Assembly: GCA_001899205.1 (NCBI GenBank)
Contig: MKVL01000004.1
Span: 186,001-250,000, forward strand
Reading direction: 5' to 3'
Length of the DNA: 64,000 nucleotides
Origin: Mesorhizobium sp. 65-26
GTDB lineage: Bacteria > Pseudomonadota > Alphaproteobacteria > Rhizobiales > Rhizobiaceae
A program made the translations under genes and the position numbers. Below the pieces are notes generated by a model. The model searched no databases, was not told the DNA's origin, and saw only the letters and a program-made list of their open reading frames with translations. Position 1 is the first letter of the stretch, and each line of letters begins with the position of its first letter. Below are positions 42,640-51,094 of the stretch, piece after piece.

Positions 42640-43421
42640 CGCCGGTCGCCGGAACGGCTCCGCAACCCGCCGCGGGCTTCGCGGTCGATTTCCGCGGCGT
42701 CTCCCACAGATACGATCTCGACGGTCGCCCCCTGCCTGTCCTTCAGCAGATCGACCTCACCGTGCAGCCGGGCGAATTCCTCGCTCTTCTCGGCCCTTCG
42801 GGGTGCGGCAAGTCGACCTTGCTGCGACTGGCGGCGGGCCTGGAAAAGCCGGTTGCCGGCGAAGCCCAAGCCGATGGCGCGGCCATCTCCGGCCCGGATC
42901 CGTCGCGTGTGCTGGTCTTCCAGGATCCGACGCTGTTTCCGTGGCGGAGCGTGCGCGACAACGTTGCCGTGGGCCCGCAGGCGCGCGGCATTCTCGCCGC
43001 CAGCCAGAAGCGCATCGACGACGCGTTGCGCCTGGTCAAGCTCGACGCCTTCGCGTCCGCCTTTCCGCATCAGCTTTCCGGCGGCATGGCGCAGCGCGCG
43101 GCGCTGGCGCGTGCCCTGGTCAACGATCCCCGCCTGCTTCTGCTCGACGAGCCTCTGGGGCGGCTCGACTCGCTCACCCGGCTGACCATGCAGGAGGAGC
43201 TCCTGTCGCTGTGGCGGCAGGCCCGCTACACGGTCATCCTTGTCACCCATGATGTCGAGGAGGCGCTGCTGTTGTCGCAGCGGATCGTCGTGCTCACCGA
43301 GCGTCCGGCGCGCGTCAAGGCCGAGGTGGTGGTCGATTTGCCCTATCCGAGGCGGCGTGACGACCCGCGCATCGTCGCCCGGCGGCAGGAGATTCTCGAA
43401 ACGCTGGGGTTCTCGTCATGA
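42633..43421 (+). CDS. ABC transporter ATP-binding protein (SsuB/TauB type)
   Basis: The 262-residue ATPase has Walker A LGPSGCGKST near residue 51, the Q-loop VFQDPTLFPWRSVRDNVAVG, the signature QLSGGMAQRAALARALV, Walker B LLLDEPLGRLD and the H-loop VTHDVEEALLLSQ. It is the energy subunit for the permease upstream. Its stop overlaps the next small gene (ATGA), which shows that the small membrane protein is made together with the transporter. Confidence 0.9.
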   Translation: MVTPVAGTAPQPAAGFAVDFRGVSHRYDLDGRPLPVLQQIDLTVQPGEFLALLGPSGCGKSTLLRLAAGLEKPVAGEAQADGAAISGPDPSRVLVFQDPTLFPWRSVRDNVAVGPQARGILAASQKRIDDALRLVKLDAFASAFPHQLSGGMAQRAALARALVNDPRLLLLDEPLGRLDSLTRLTMQEELLSLWRQARYTVILVTHDVEEALLLSQRIVVLTERPARVKAEVVVDLPYPRRRDDPRIVARRQEILETLGFSS

Positions 43422-43738
43422 ACGTCACCCCGGCGGCCGGCAAGCGGCTTGCGATCCGGTGGCTGGAGGCGATGGGCCTGGCGCTGACGGTCGCCGCGCT
43501 CGTCTGGTGGGCCATCGTCTACGCCCAGGTGATATCGAATACGGAATTCCCCATCGCGCGCACGCTGCCATGTCTGCTGAACACGTCGGACCGCTGTTCG
43601 CTGGCCATGTCGCTTTGCAGGAACTGGCACTTCCTGGGCATACGCCGCTACTCGCCGGAACTGCTGTGGGCGGGAGCGTTCGTCTCCTGCCTCGCGCTTG
43701 TGCTGGGCAATCCCGCCTGGAGGAAGAAAGGAGCCTGA
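43418..43738 (+). CDS. Small two-pass membrane protein with three clustered cysteines, unknown
   Basis: The 106-residue product has membrane segments near residues 16-41 (LEAMGLALTVAALVWWAIVY) and 83-97. Between them is a loop with three Cys in TLPCLLNTSDRCSLAMSLC, which should face the periplasm. It is joined to the ATPase gene by an ATGA overlap and followed by the second oxygenase gene after two bases. I do not recognise the family. Possible roles are an accessory transporter subunit, or a thiol or metal exchange factor for the Cys-rich receptor of the same operon. Both are inference. Confidence 0.75.
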   Translation: MNVTPAAGKRLAIRWLEAMGLALTVAALVWWAIVYAQVISNTEFPIARTLPCLLNTSDRCSLAMSLCRNWHFLGIRRYSPELLWAGAFVSCLALVLGNPAWRKKGA

Positions 43739-43740
43739 CC

Positions 43741-44760
43741 ATGCCAAGAATTGTGCCCGTGCTCGACCTGAGCCGGCTGTCGCAAGGTGCTTCCGAACAG
43801 CGCACGTTTTTTCTCGACCTGCGCACCGCCGCGCGCGATGTCGGCTTCTTCTATCTCAGCGGTCATGGAATTCCGCAGGCGGAGATCGACGAGGTGATCG
43901 ACGCCTCGCGTCGCTTCTTCGCACTGCCGGAGGCCGACAAACTGGCGATCGAAATGGTCAACTCCTCGCAGTTCCGCGGCTACACGCGCGCCGGTGGCGA
44001 GCTGACCAGGGGAGAGGCCGACTGGCGCGAGCAGCTCGACATCGGCGTCGAGCGCCAGCCCATCCCGCAAGGCCCCGGCGTGCCCGCCTGGACCCGGCTG
44101 CAAGGTCCGAACCAGTGGCCGCGGGCGCTGCCTGAACTCAGGACAGCACTGCTCGCCTGGCAGGCCAGGGTGACGTCTGTCGCGATCCGGCTGCTGAAAG
44201 CCTTCGCGCTTTCGCTCGAGCAGGCCGAGGATGCCTTCGACCCGATCTACAAGGACGCGCCCAACCATCGCATGAAGATCGTGCGCTATCCCGGCCGCGA
44301 CGCGACCGGCGGCGAGCAGGGCGTCGGCGCTCACAAGGACGGCGGGTTCCTGACCCTGCTGCTGCAGGACGACAACAAGGGGCTGCAGGTCGAATATGAC
44401 GGCAGCTGGGTGAACGTCGATCCGATTCCCGGAACCCTGGTGGTCAACATCGGCGAGCTGCTCGAACTGGCGTCGAACGGCTACCTGCGCGCAACGATCC
44501 ATCGCGTGGTGACCCCACCCGCCGGTGTAGAGCGGGTCTCCGTGCCCTTCTTCTTCGGCGCCAGGCTGGATGCCACCATACCGCTGCTGAACCTGCCGGA
44601 AGAACTCGCTGCCGAAGCACGCGGGCCCGCCAGCGATCCGGACAATCCGCTGTTTCGGGACGTTGGCGCCAATGTGCTGAAGAGCCGGCTGCGCTCGCAT
44701 CCCGATGTGGCGCGGCGCCACTATGCGGATCTTCTCCAAACCGGCTCCGCCCGTGTCTAG
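43741..44760 (+). CDS. 2-oxoglutarate/Fe(II)-type dioxygenase, isopenicillin N synthase family (second copy)
   Basis: The 339-residue protein repeats the plan of the 38136 enzyme: IVPVLDLSRLSQGASEQRTF, then RTAARDVGFFYLSGHGIPQA, His198/Asp200 in GAHKDGGFLTLLLQ, distal His254 in ATIHRVVTPPAGVERVSVPF and the C-terminal LKSRLRSHPDVARRHYADLL shared almost unchanged. It ends the Ssu-like transporter operon. Tandem terminators (44897-44950) lie downstream. The two copies may act on related substrates brought in by the same transporter. Confidence 0.87.
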   Translation: MPRIVPVLDLSRLSQGASEQRTFFLDLRTAARDVGFFYLSGHGIPQAEIDEVIDASRRFFALPEADKLAIEMVNSSQFRGYTRAGGELTRGEADWREQLDIGVERQPIPQGPGVPAWTRLQGPNQWPRALPELRTALLAWQARVTSVAIRLLKAFALSLEQAEDAFDPIYKDAPNHRMKIVRYPGRDATGGEQGVGAHKDGGFLTLLLQDDNKGLQVEYDGSWVNVDPIPGTLVVNIGELLELASNGYLRATIHRVVTPPAGVERVSVPFFFGARLDATIPLLNLPEELAAEARGPASDPDNPLFRDVGANVLKSRLRSHPDVARRHYADLLQTGSARV

Positions 44761-44896
44761 CGGAACACACAAAATACGAAATTTCTGATTTCCCGCATTG
44801 TTTAGAACAGAATTTGTCGCGAAGTCCGGAAAAATCGTTTAAAAAGGCAAAATCGTTCGGCGATTCCTCCCATTCCGCCGGACGGTGTTCCCCTCT

Positions 44897-44950
44897 GAAG
44901 GTTTGAACCTTCTTTTTGGCCGGGCCGCATTCGAGCCTGGCCATTTTTTT
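44897..44950 (+). terminator. Tandem Rho-independent terminators
   Basis: First: GAAGGTT, TG, AACCTTC, then five T (44897-44917). Second: TGGCCGGG and CCTGGCCA with one mismatch across an 11-base loop, then seven T (44917-44950). The two share the boundary base and read on the plus strand, ending the oxygenase operon. Confidence 0.88.
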
Positions 44951-45092
44951 GCCCGTGACATCACTCGATCCCCTTGGCGTCATCCCCTTGCTTGTCGCCT
45001 CCAAGCCGGGCGGGTCCGCATTCGCCGCCGATGGGCATTTTCGAAGCAAACTGCTTTCCGGATGGGCACCAAATTGGATGACCGTTCCTTAG

Positions 45093-45109
45093 TCTACAAA
45101 AATTGTAGA
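45093..45109. promoter_or_regulatory. Dyad operator candidate (TCTAC-N7-GTAGA), copy 2
   Basis: TCTACAA, AAA and TTGTAGA form a perfect inverted repeat 79 bases before the Aap-like binding-protein ATG. It shares TCTAC-N7-GTAGA and an AT-only centre with 37981-38005, about 7 kb away, so both operons may answer to the same regulator. Confidence 0.6.
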
Positions 45110-45187
45110 GTTAAGTTCATGGCAGTCGAACAAGGCGGGGGACGATCCGCTATCGGCTTGCAACATGAACATCAGGAGTTGACCGAT

Positions 45188-46222
45188 ATGACGATTGCAA
45201 TTCGGCCCAGGAGGCGCTGGCGGTTGACGCTGGCAACCACGCTGGCGTTGGCGGCGGGGCTGTTTTCCACGGCTGGCCATGCTGGCCCGACGCTGGACAA
45301 GATCAAGGAGCGCGGCTCCATCAAGGTGGGCGTCGGCACGACGCCCGGCTTCTTCTCTCCCGACAGCAATGGCCACTGGCAGGGGTTCTTCGTCGACTAT
45401 GGCCGCGCGCTGGCCATCACCGTCTTCGGCGATCCGGACAAGGTCGAGTTCACCAATTCCTCGCCGCAGCAGCGCCTGCCGGCGTTGCAGGCCGGCGAGT
45501 ATGACGTTCTCCTGTCGGGCGTGACGGTGACGATCACCCGGGCCTTCCAGCTCGGTTTCCATTTTGGCCCGACCGTGTTCTATGACGGCCAAGGCATCCT
45601 GGTCCGCAAGGATCTGGGCGTGACGAAGGCCGCCGATCTCGACGGCGCCACGATCGGCGTGCAGAGCGGCACCACCGGCGAGCTCAACATCGCTGATTTC
45701 TTCCGCAAGACCGGCAAGAAGTTCACGCCCGTGACCATCGAGGAAACCAGCGAGTTCACCAATGCGCTGGAGTCCGGTCGCGTCGACGCCATCACGCAGG
45801 ATTCGTCCGATCTGGTCGGCAAGCGCACCCAGCTCAAGAAGCCCGATGACTACGTCATCCTGCCGGAGCGTCTGTCGAAGGAGCCCCTGGCACCAGCGGT
45901 CGCCGGCGGCGACGACCGTTGGCTGGAGATCGTGAACTGGACCGTCAATGCGACGATCCAGGCCGAGGAATGGGGCATCACCAGCAAGAATGTCGATGAG
46001 TTCCTGAAGTCGCAGGATCCGGCCGTCCAGCGCTTCCTCGGCGTCGATCCGTCGCTTGCGCAGGCCATCGGCCTCGATCCGAAATGGGCCTACAACATCA
46101 TCAAGACGGTCGGCAATTACGGCGAGATCTACGATCGCAACCTGAAGCCGCTCGGATGGGAGCGCGGTTACAACAGCCTTTGGACCAACGGCGGGTTGCT
46201 CTACTCGCCGCCCTTCCGCTGA
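45188..46222 (+). CDS. Amino-acid-type ABC transporter substrate-binding protein (AapJ-like)
   Basis: The 344-residue receptor has a signal peptide (WRLTLATTLALAAGLFSTAG, cleavage near GHA). The family-3 receptor core follows: LDKIKERGSIKVGVGTTPGF, then ADLDGATIGVQSGTTGELNI and DAITQDSSDLVGKR. The C-terminal third matches the long AapJ form (WGITSKNVDEFLKSQDPAVQ, GLDPKWAYNIIKTVGNYGEI). AGGAG lies nine bases before the ATG. AapJ receptors bind a broad range of L-amino acids; within this island a sulfur amino acid is a plausible ligand. Confidence 0.9.
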   Translation: MTIAIRPRRRWRLTLATTLALAAGLFSTAGHAGPTLDKIKERGSIKVGVGTTPGFFSPDSNGHWQGFFVDYGRALAITVFGDPDKVEFTNSSPQQRLPALQAGEYDVLLSGVTVTITRAFQLGFHFGPTVFYDGQGILVRKDLGVTKAADLDGATIGVQSGTTGELNIADFFRKTGKKFTPVTIEETSEFTNALESGRVDAITQDSSDLVGKRTQLKKPDDYVILPERLSKEPLAPAVAGGDDRWLEIVNWTVNATIQAEEWGITSKNVDEFLKSQDPAVQRFLGVDPSLAQAIGLDPKWAYNIIKTVGNYGEIYDRNLKPLGWERGYNSLWTNGGLLYSPPFR

Positions 46223-46238
46223 GACGTTCCGTCACCCC

Positions 46239-47432
46239 ATGTCCTTGAGGGTCGAAACCGTGCCGGGCCCTGGCGGGCCTGGCATCGCGCGCAGGATCTC
46301 GCTGTGGTGGGGCCGGTGGCCGCTCACTCAGCTCGCGATCGTTGCGGCGGTCATCGCGCTGATCTGGCTGCTTGGCCACAACACCGCCGTGACAATGGCT
46401 CGCGTCGGCATCACGCCGGGTTTCGGCTTCCTCGAACGCCCGGCGAATTTCGAGATCGGCGAGGCGCCCATCGCCTTCAGGGCAGGCGACACCTACGCCT
46501 GGGCGATCCTCGCCGGTCTTCTGAATACGCTGAGGGTGGCGGTGCTCGGCTGCGTGCTGGCGACTGTCCTCGGAGTCTTCCTCGGCGTCGCCGGGCTCTC
46601 GGGAAACCTCCTGCTTGCCGGGCTGGTGCGCTGGTATGTGGAGGTCGTTCGCAACACGCCCCTCCTGCTTCAGCTCTTCTTCTGGATCGCCATCGCGAAA
46701 TCATTTCCGTCGCCGCGCCAGGCGCTTTCGGCATTCGACAGCGTGTTCCTCACCAACCGGGGTGTCTTCGTTCCGGGGCTGGTCTTCCACGGCGTTTCGG
46801 CGTCGACCCTATGGCTGCTCGGCGGGCTCGCTGTCGCGTTCCTGGCGTTCGTCGTATCGAGCTGGCGCCGCGGCCGCCTCGACGGCCGGACATTCGGCTT
46901 GGCAGCCGGCGCCACGCTGGCCGGTGTCCTGCTGGCCTTTCCGCTCACCGGGGCCGGCGTCACCTTCGACAGGCCTGCGCTGGCCGGCTTCAACATTCGC
47001 GGCGGCTACAATCTGACACCTGAATTCGCGGCCCTGCTGACAGGGCTCGTGGTCAAGTTCTCGGCCACCATCGCCGAGATCGTGCGCGCCGGCATCCAGT
47101 CGGTCGACCGCGGCCAATGGGAAGCCGCGAAGGCGCTTGGCCTTCATGGCGGCCAGATCATGCGCCTCGTCGTCCTGCCGCAGGCCTTGCGTGTCATCAC
47201 GCCACTGACGACATCCGCCTATCTCGACCTTACGAAGGATTCCAGCCTGGCGGTGGCGATCGGCTATCCCGACCTCGTCAGCGTCATCAACACCACCGCC
47301 AACACCACGGGACAGTCGCTTGAGGCGCTGACGCTGCTGATCGCCATCTACCTTGCGATCAACCTGTCGGTCTCGATGGCCATGAACCTCTACAACCGCC
47401 GCGTCGCGCTCAGGGGAGCCGCAAGGAAATGA
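46239..47432 (+). CDS. Amino-acid-type ABC transporter permease (AapQ-like)
   Basis: The 397-residue permease has the long AapQ form, with an insert between the first and later membrane segments. Blocks: LLNTLRVAVLGCVLATVLGV near residue 92, RWYVEVVRNTPLLLQLFFWI near residue 129 and the EAA-type loop QWEAAKALGLHGGQIMRLVV near residue 290. It starts 16 bases after the receptor stop and overlaps the AapM-like gene (ATGA). Confidence 0.9.
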   Translation: MSLRVETVPGPGGPGIARRISLWWGRWPLTQLAIVAAVIALIWLLGHNTAVTMARVGITPGFGFLERPANFEIGEAPIAFRAGDTYAWAILAGLLNTLRVAVLGCVLATVLGVFLGVAGLSGNLLLAGLVRWYVEVVRNTPLLLQLFFWIAIAKSFPSPRQALSAFDSVFLTNRGVFVPGLVFHGVSASTLWLLGGLAVAFLAFVVSSWRRGRLDGRTFGLAAGATLAGVLLAFPLTGAGVTFDRPALAGFNIRGGYNLTPEFAALLTGLVVKFSATIAEIVRAGIQSVDRGQWEAAKALGLHGGQIMRLVVLPQALRVITPLTTSAYLDLTKDSSLAVAIGYPDLVSVINTTANTTGQSLEALTLLIAIYLAINLSVSMAMNLYNRRVALRGAARK

Positions 47433-48529
47433 GCATCTCCGAGGCTCTTGCCGCGCGCCAGTGGCGCTCGTCGCCGACCTTCCAGACCTTCAGGGTGGGT
47501 CTCTTCGGCACGCCATTCAATTCGGCCATCACGATCGCCACCCTGGCCTTGCTCGGCTGGGCTGTTCCACCGCTGCTGCGCTGGGGTATCCTCGACGCGA
47601 CATGGACCGGAACCTCGAGGGATTGCGCCGCCGCCTCGGGCGCGTGCTGGGCGTTCGTGGGCGCGAAATTCCGCTTTATCCTGTTCGCCTTCTACCCGCC
47701 GGTCCTGCAATGGCGACCGTTGCTTGTCATGCTGCTGTTGCTGGCGCTTCTGTTCTTCAGCGCGCAACCCCGGTTCTGGCGCAAGCGGCTGCTGGTTGCC
47801 TGGTTTGCCGTCATCGGCCTGAGCTGGACGCTGATGTCCGGGACATTGTTGCCTCCCACGGTCCCGTCCAGCCAGTGGGGTGGCCTGGTGGTGACGCTTC
47901 TCGTCTGGTCGATCTGCTTCGGCTTGGCCACGCCGCTGGCGATCCTGCTCGCGCTGGCGCGGCGTTCCGGCATGGGCGGCTTGCGCACGCTGGCGGTCGT
48001 CTTCATCGAGCTGATGCGCGGCACGCCGATGGTGGCGATCCTCTATGTTGCGGTGCTCATCCTGCCGATGGCCGTCCCGAACGGGCAACTGATCGACAAG
48101 AGCGTCCGTGCGATAATCATGATCGCGCTGTTCTGGTCGGCCTATCTTGCCGAGGTGGTCCGTGGCGGCCTCCAGGTCATCCCCACGGGCCAGTACGAAG
48201 CCGCCACCGCGCTCGGGCTCGGTTACTGGCGCACCATGCGCCTCGTGGTGCTGCCGCAGGCATTCCGCCTCGTCATTCCGGGCGTGGTCAACCTGGCGAT
48301 CGGCTTCCTGCTGGCGACATCGCTGCTTGCCGTCATAGGCATATTCGACCTGCTCAACGCCGCCCGCTCCTCGGCGACCGATCCGCAATGGCTGGGTTAC
48401 TACGACGAGGCTTACCTGTTCGTCGGGTTCGTCTATTTCGCGCTGTGTTTCGGCGGATCGCGCTACAGCCTGTGGCTGGAGACCTATCTTCGCCGACCGG
48501 ATCGAGGCCGGTCCGCGCCCCACGGCTAG
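47429..48529 (+). CDS. Amino-acid-type ABC transporter permease (AapM-like)
   Basis: The 366-residue permease partners the AapQ-like protein. Typical blocks are VVFIELMRGTPMVAILYVAV near residue 190, ALFWSAYLAEVVRGGLQVIP near residue 231 and the loop QYEAATALGLGYWRTMRLVV near residue 253. In complete aap operons an ATPase gene (aapP) follows directly. Here a 136-base gap and a flavin monooxygenase gene follow, so the ATPase must come from elsewhere. Confidence 0.9.
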   Translation: MSISEALAARQWRSSPTFQTFRVGLFGTPFNSAITIATLALLGWAVPPLLRWGILDATWTGTSRDCAAASGACWAFVGAKFRFILFAFYPPVLQWRPLLVMLLLLALLFFSAQPRFWRKRLLVAWFAVIGLSWTLMSGTLLPPTVPSSQWGGLVVTLLVWSICFGLATPLAILLALARRSGMGGLRTLAVVFIELMRGTPMVAILYVAVLILPMAVPNGQLIDKSVRAIIMIALFWSAYLAEVVRGGLQVIPTGQYEAATALGLGYWRTMRLVVLPQAFRLVIPGVVNLAIGFLLATSLLAVIGIFDLLNAARSSATDPQWLGYYDEAYLFVGFVYFALCFGGSRYSLWLETYLRRPDRGRSAPHG

Positions 48530-48665
48530 AGCCATGCCATCGCGGAGACTCAAGGCGCAGTGAAATGCCTCGAAAACCTAACGTCGTGGAAAGCGATGCC
48601 TTCCGCACGCCGCGATGCCGTTCGATCCTGTCCCGCAAGCTTCCAACATCTGGAATAGTCGATCC

Positions 48666-49988
48666 ATGACACAGAAACGATTGCGGCTTGGCGCCTTCAT
48701 GCGGCCGGTCAGCCTTCACACCGGCGCCTGGCGCTATCCCGGCTCCTATCCCGACGCCAACTTCAACTTCGCCCACCTCAAGCGCTTCGCGCAGACGCTC
48801 GAGGCGGCAAAGTTCGATGCCTTCTTCATGGCCGACCATCTCGCCGTGCTGAACATGCCGATCGAGGCCCTGCGGCGCAGCCACACGGTGACCTCCTTCG
48901 AGCCGTTCACCCTGCTGTCGGCGCTGGCCGCCGTCACCGATCATATCGGGCTGGTCGCGACGGCCTCGACGACCTTCGACGCGCCCTATCACATCGCGCG
49001 CCGTTTCGCCTCGCTCGACCACATCAGCGGCGGGCGCGCCGGCTGGAACATCGTCACGACATCCAATCCGGATGCCGCGCTGAATTTCGGCCTGGACGAC
49101 CATGTCGAGCATGACGAGCGCTACCGGCGGGCGCGGGAATTCCACGACGTCGTCACCGGTCTCTGGGACAGTTTCGCCGACGACGCCTTCATTCGCGACG
49201 CCGAGAGCGGGCTCTACTTCGACCCGGCCCGGCTGCACGTGCTCGACCACAAGGGCGAGCATCTGTCGGTGCGCGGGCCGCTCAACATCGCGCGGCCGGT
49301 GCAGGGCTGGCCGGTCATCGTCCAGGCCGGAGCCTCGGAGGCGGGGCGGCAACTGGCGGCTGAGACCGCCGAGGTGATTTTCGCCGCCTCTCCGGACCTC
49401 GCCGCCGGCCAGCGCTTCTTCGCCGACGTGAAGGGGCGGGCCCGCAAGATCGGCCGCGCGGCCGACGACATCAAGATCCTGCCCGGCGCCTTCGTGGTCG
49501 TGGGCGAAAGTGTCGAGGAGGCGCGCGCCAAGCGCGCGAAGCTTGACAGCCTCGTCTACCACGAGAGCGGCATCGCATCTCTCTCCATTGCGCTTGGCCA
49601 CGATGCCTCGGGTTTCGAGCTTGATGCGCCCCTGCCGGACATTCCGGAGACCAACGCCAGCAAGAGCAGCCGCGAACGAGTCGTCGAACTGGCGCGCAGG
49701 GAGAACCTTACCGTTCGCCAGCTTGCCCAGCGGCTGGGCGGCTATTCGGGACTGGCCTTCGTCGGCACGGCCAGCACCATAGCCGACGAAATGGAGGAAT
49801 GGCTGCTGGGCGAGGGCTCGGATGGCTTCAATGTCATGTTCCCCTACCTGCCGGCGGGGCTTGACGACTTCGTCGAGAAGGTGGTGCCGGAACTGCAACG
49901 GCGCGACCTCTTCCGACGCCAGTACGAGGGATCGACGCTGCGCGAGAACCTCGGTCTCCGGCGACCGGCCAACCGGTTTTTCGAATAG
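48666..49988 (+). CDS. FMN-dependent monooxygenase, NtaA/SnaA/DszA family (third of three)
   Basis: The 440-residue enzyme starts with RLRLGAFMRPVSLHTGAWRY, the opening common to NtaA-type monooxygenases. It has KFDAFFMADHLAVLNM near residue 48, SLDHISGGRAGWNIVTTSNP near residue 116 and RYRRAREFHDVVTGLWDSFA. The C-terminal region TASTIADEMEEWLLGEGSDG aligns with the two other copies. The ATG at 48666 is the natural start; the reading from 48615 lacks a site. It follows the Aap-like genes and may oxidise the imported compound. Confidence 0.86.
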   Translation: MTQKRLRLGAFMRPVSLHTGAWRYPGSYPDANFNFAHLKRFAQTLEAAKFDAFFMADHLAVLNMPIEALRRSHTVTSFEPFTLLSALAAVTDHIGLVATASTTFDAPYHIARRFASLDHISGGRAGWNIVTTSNPDAALNFGLDDHVEHDERYRRAREFHDVVTGLWDSFADDAFIRDAESGLYFDPARLHVLDHKGEHLSVRGPLNIARPVQGWPVIVQAGASEAGRQLAAETAEVIFAASPDLAAGQRFFADVKGRARKIGRAADDIKILPGAFVVVGESVEEARAKRAKLDSLVYHESGIASLSIALGHDASGFELDAPLPDIPETNASKSSRERVVELARRENLTVRQLAQRLGGYSGLAFVGTASTIADEMEEWLLGEGSDGFNVMFPYLPAGLDDFVEKVVPELQRRDLFRRQYEGSTLRENLGLRRPANRFFE

Positions 49989-50110
49989 CGGCGCCGATGG
50001 AGGCGCGATTGTTGGGCAGGTGGCACGCCGAGGCTGGCTGCCTGCGAGAGGCAAACGGCGGTTTCTCGCGGGCTCGAAGGGCTTGGGCATGGACGGCAGT
50101 TCAGGACCTT

Positions 50111-50147
50111 CTATAATTCAATGCATCAAATTGATTATAGGTCGTCC
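50111..50147. promoter_or_regulatory. Operator/promoter candidate of the AraC-type gene
   Basis: CTATAATTCAAT faces ATTGATTATAG across seven bases with one bulged T (50111-50140), and TATAAT at 50112-50117 is a perfect -10 box. GATTATAGGTCGTCC at 50133-50147 matches AATTATAGATCGTCC at 51103-51117 in 13 of 15 positions. The site reaches to two bases before the ATG, which fits autorepression. Confidence 0.6.
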
Positions 50148-50149
50148 GC

Positions 50150-51064
50150 ATGGATCCCTTCAGTGACGTGATCGCTCTGCTTCGCCCGAGCACTGCCGTT
50201 GCCAAGCCGATCAGCGGGCGAGGGCGCTGGGGCGTGCGCTATACGGCCCACGATGCGCCGGGCTTCGCGATCGTCCTGCAGGGCAATTGCTGGCTCTCGT
50301 TCGAAGGGGGCGAGCCGGTTCGTTTCCACAAAGGCGATTTTCTTTTGCTGCCGACGACACCCGCCTTCTCGCTCAGCAGCCACCCTGGCGTCAGGGGCGA
50401 GCTCAGGGATCCGCTCGATGTCCCGGTCCGCCATGGTGAGCAGGAGGGCGAGCCGGAATTCGCGGCCCTAGGCGGTACGTTCCGCATTGAGCAGATTAAC
50501 GCGCCGCTGCTTCTGGCCCTCCTTCCATCCATCATCCACATCCCGGCCTCGGAGGCTCGCACCGGCAGGCTTCATCGCATGGTCGAACTCATCACGGAGG
50601 AGTGCGCCAACGACGAGCCGGGAAAGGAGATGCTGCTGCAGCGGCTGCTGGAAATCCTGCTCGTGGAGGCGCTGCGCTGGCGCGGCATCGACGGCGATGA
50701 GGATCGCGCCGGCCTGCTGCGCGCAATGCGAGATCCGTCTCTCGCCAGGGTGCTTCGCTCCATGCACGCGGATGTGAGGGCCAACTGGACTGTCGCTGGC
50801 CTGGCGGAGGTCGCGGGCCTGTCACGGTCGGCCTTTGCCGCCCGCTTCGGCGAGACGCTCGGCTGCGGTCCGATCGAATATCTGGCGCGCTGGCGAATGG
50901 CGCTCGCCAAGGATGCGCTGGTTCGCGGAGCCAAGACCCTGGACAGGATCGCCGAAGAGATCGGCTACGAGTCGGCAAGCGCTTTCAGCACCGCCTTCCG
51001 CAGGCGGCTTGGCCTCTCCCCGGGCAGGTTCGCCAAGGCAAGTGGCCCCGCCAGGATGGTCTAA
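50150..51064 (+). CDS. AraC family transcriptional regulator (cupin-type sensor)
   Basis: The 304-residue protein has an N-terminal cupin-like ligand domain (APGFAIVLQGNCWLSFEGGE, then VRFHKGDFLLLPTTPAFSLS). A C-terminal double helix-turn-helix follows: WTVAGLAEVAGLSRSAFAAR near residue 214, and LDRIAEEIGYESASAFSTAF near residue 264, ending RRRLGLSPGRF. This is the plan of AraC regulators that sit next to an oxidoreductase gene. A shared motif before this gene and the SDR gene at 51166 supports control of both. Confidence 0.9.
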   Translation: MDPFSDVIALLRPSTAVAKPISGRGRWGVRYTAHDAPGFAIVLQGNCWLSFEGGEPVRFHKGDFLLLPTTPAFSLSSHPGVRGELRDPLDVPVRHGEQEGEPEFAALGGTFRIEQINAPLLLALLPSIIHIPASEARTGRLHRMVELITEECANDEPGKEMLLQRLLEILLVEALRWRGIDGDEDRAGLLRAMRDPSLARVLRSMHADVRANWTVAGLAEVAGLSRSAFAARFGETLGCGPIEYLARWRMALAKDALVRGAKTLDRIAEEIGYESASAFSTAFRRRLGLSPGRFAKASGPARMV

Positions 51065-51094
51065 TCAGCCTCTGGACAGTTGGACATTAATAAA

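Larger units (their letters stand above)
44761..45187. other. Intergenic region with terminators and the Aap-like operon promoter
   Basis: This 427-base stretch has no gene. Its first half ends the oxygenase transcript (terminators at 44897-44950). Its second half holds the dyad at 45093-45109 and the ribosome site of the binding-protein gene. An open reading frame that would extend the binding protein back to 44885 crosses the terminators and is not coding. Confidence 0.7.

Noticed and set aside
44885-45187. 101-codon N-terminal extension of the AapJ-like receptor
   Set aside because: It crosses two intrinsic terminators and the dyad, and the signal peptide begins at the ATG at 45188.
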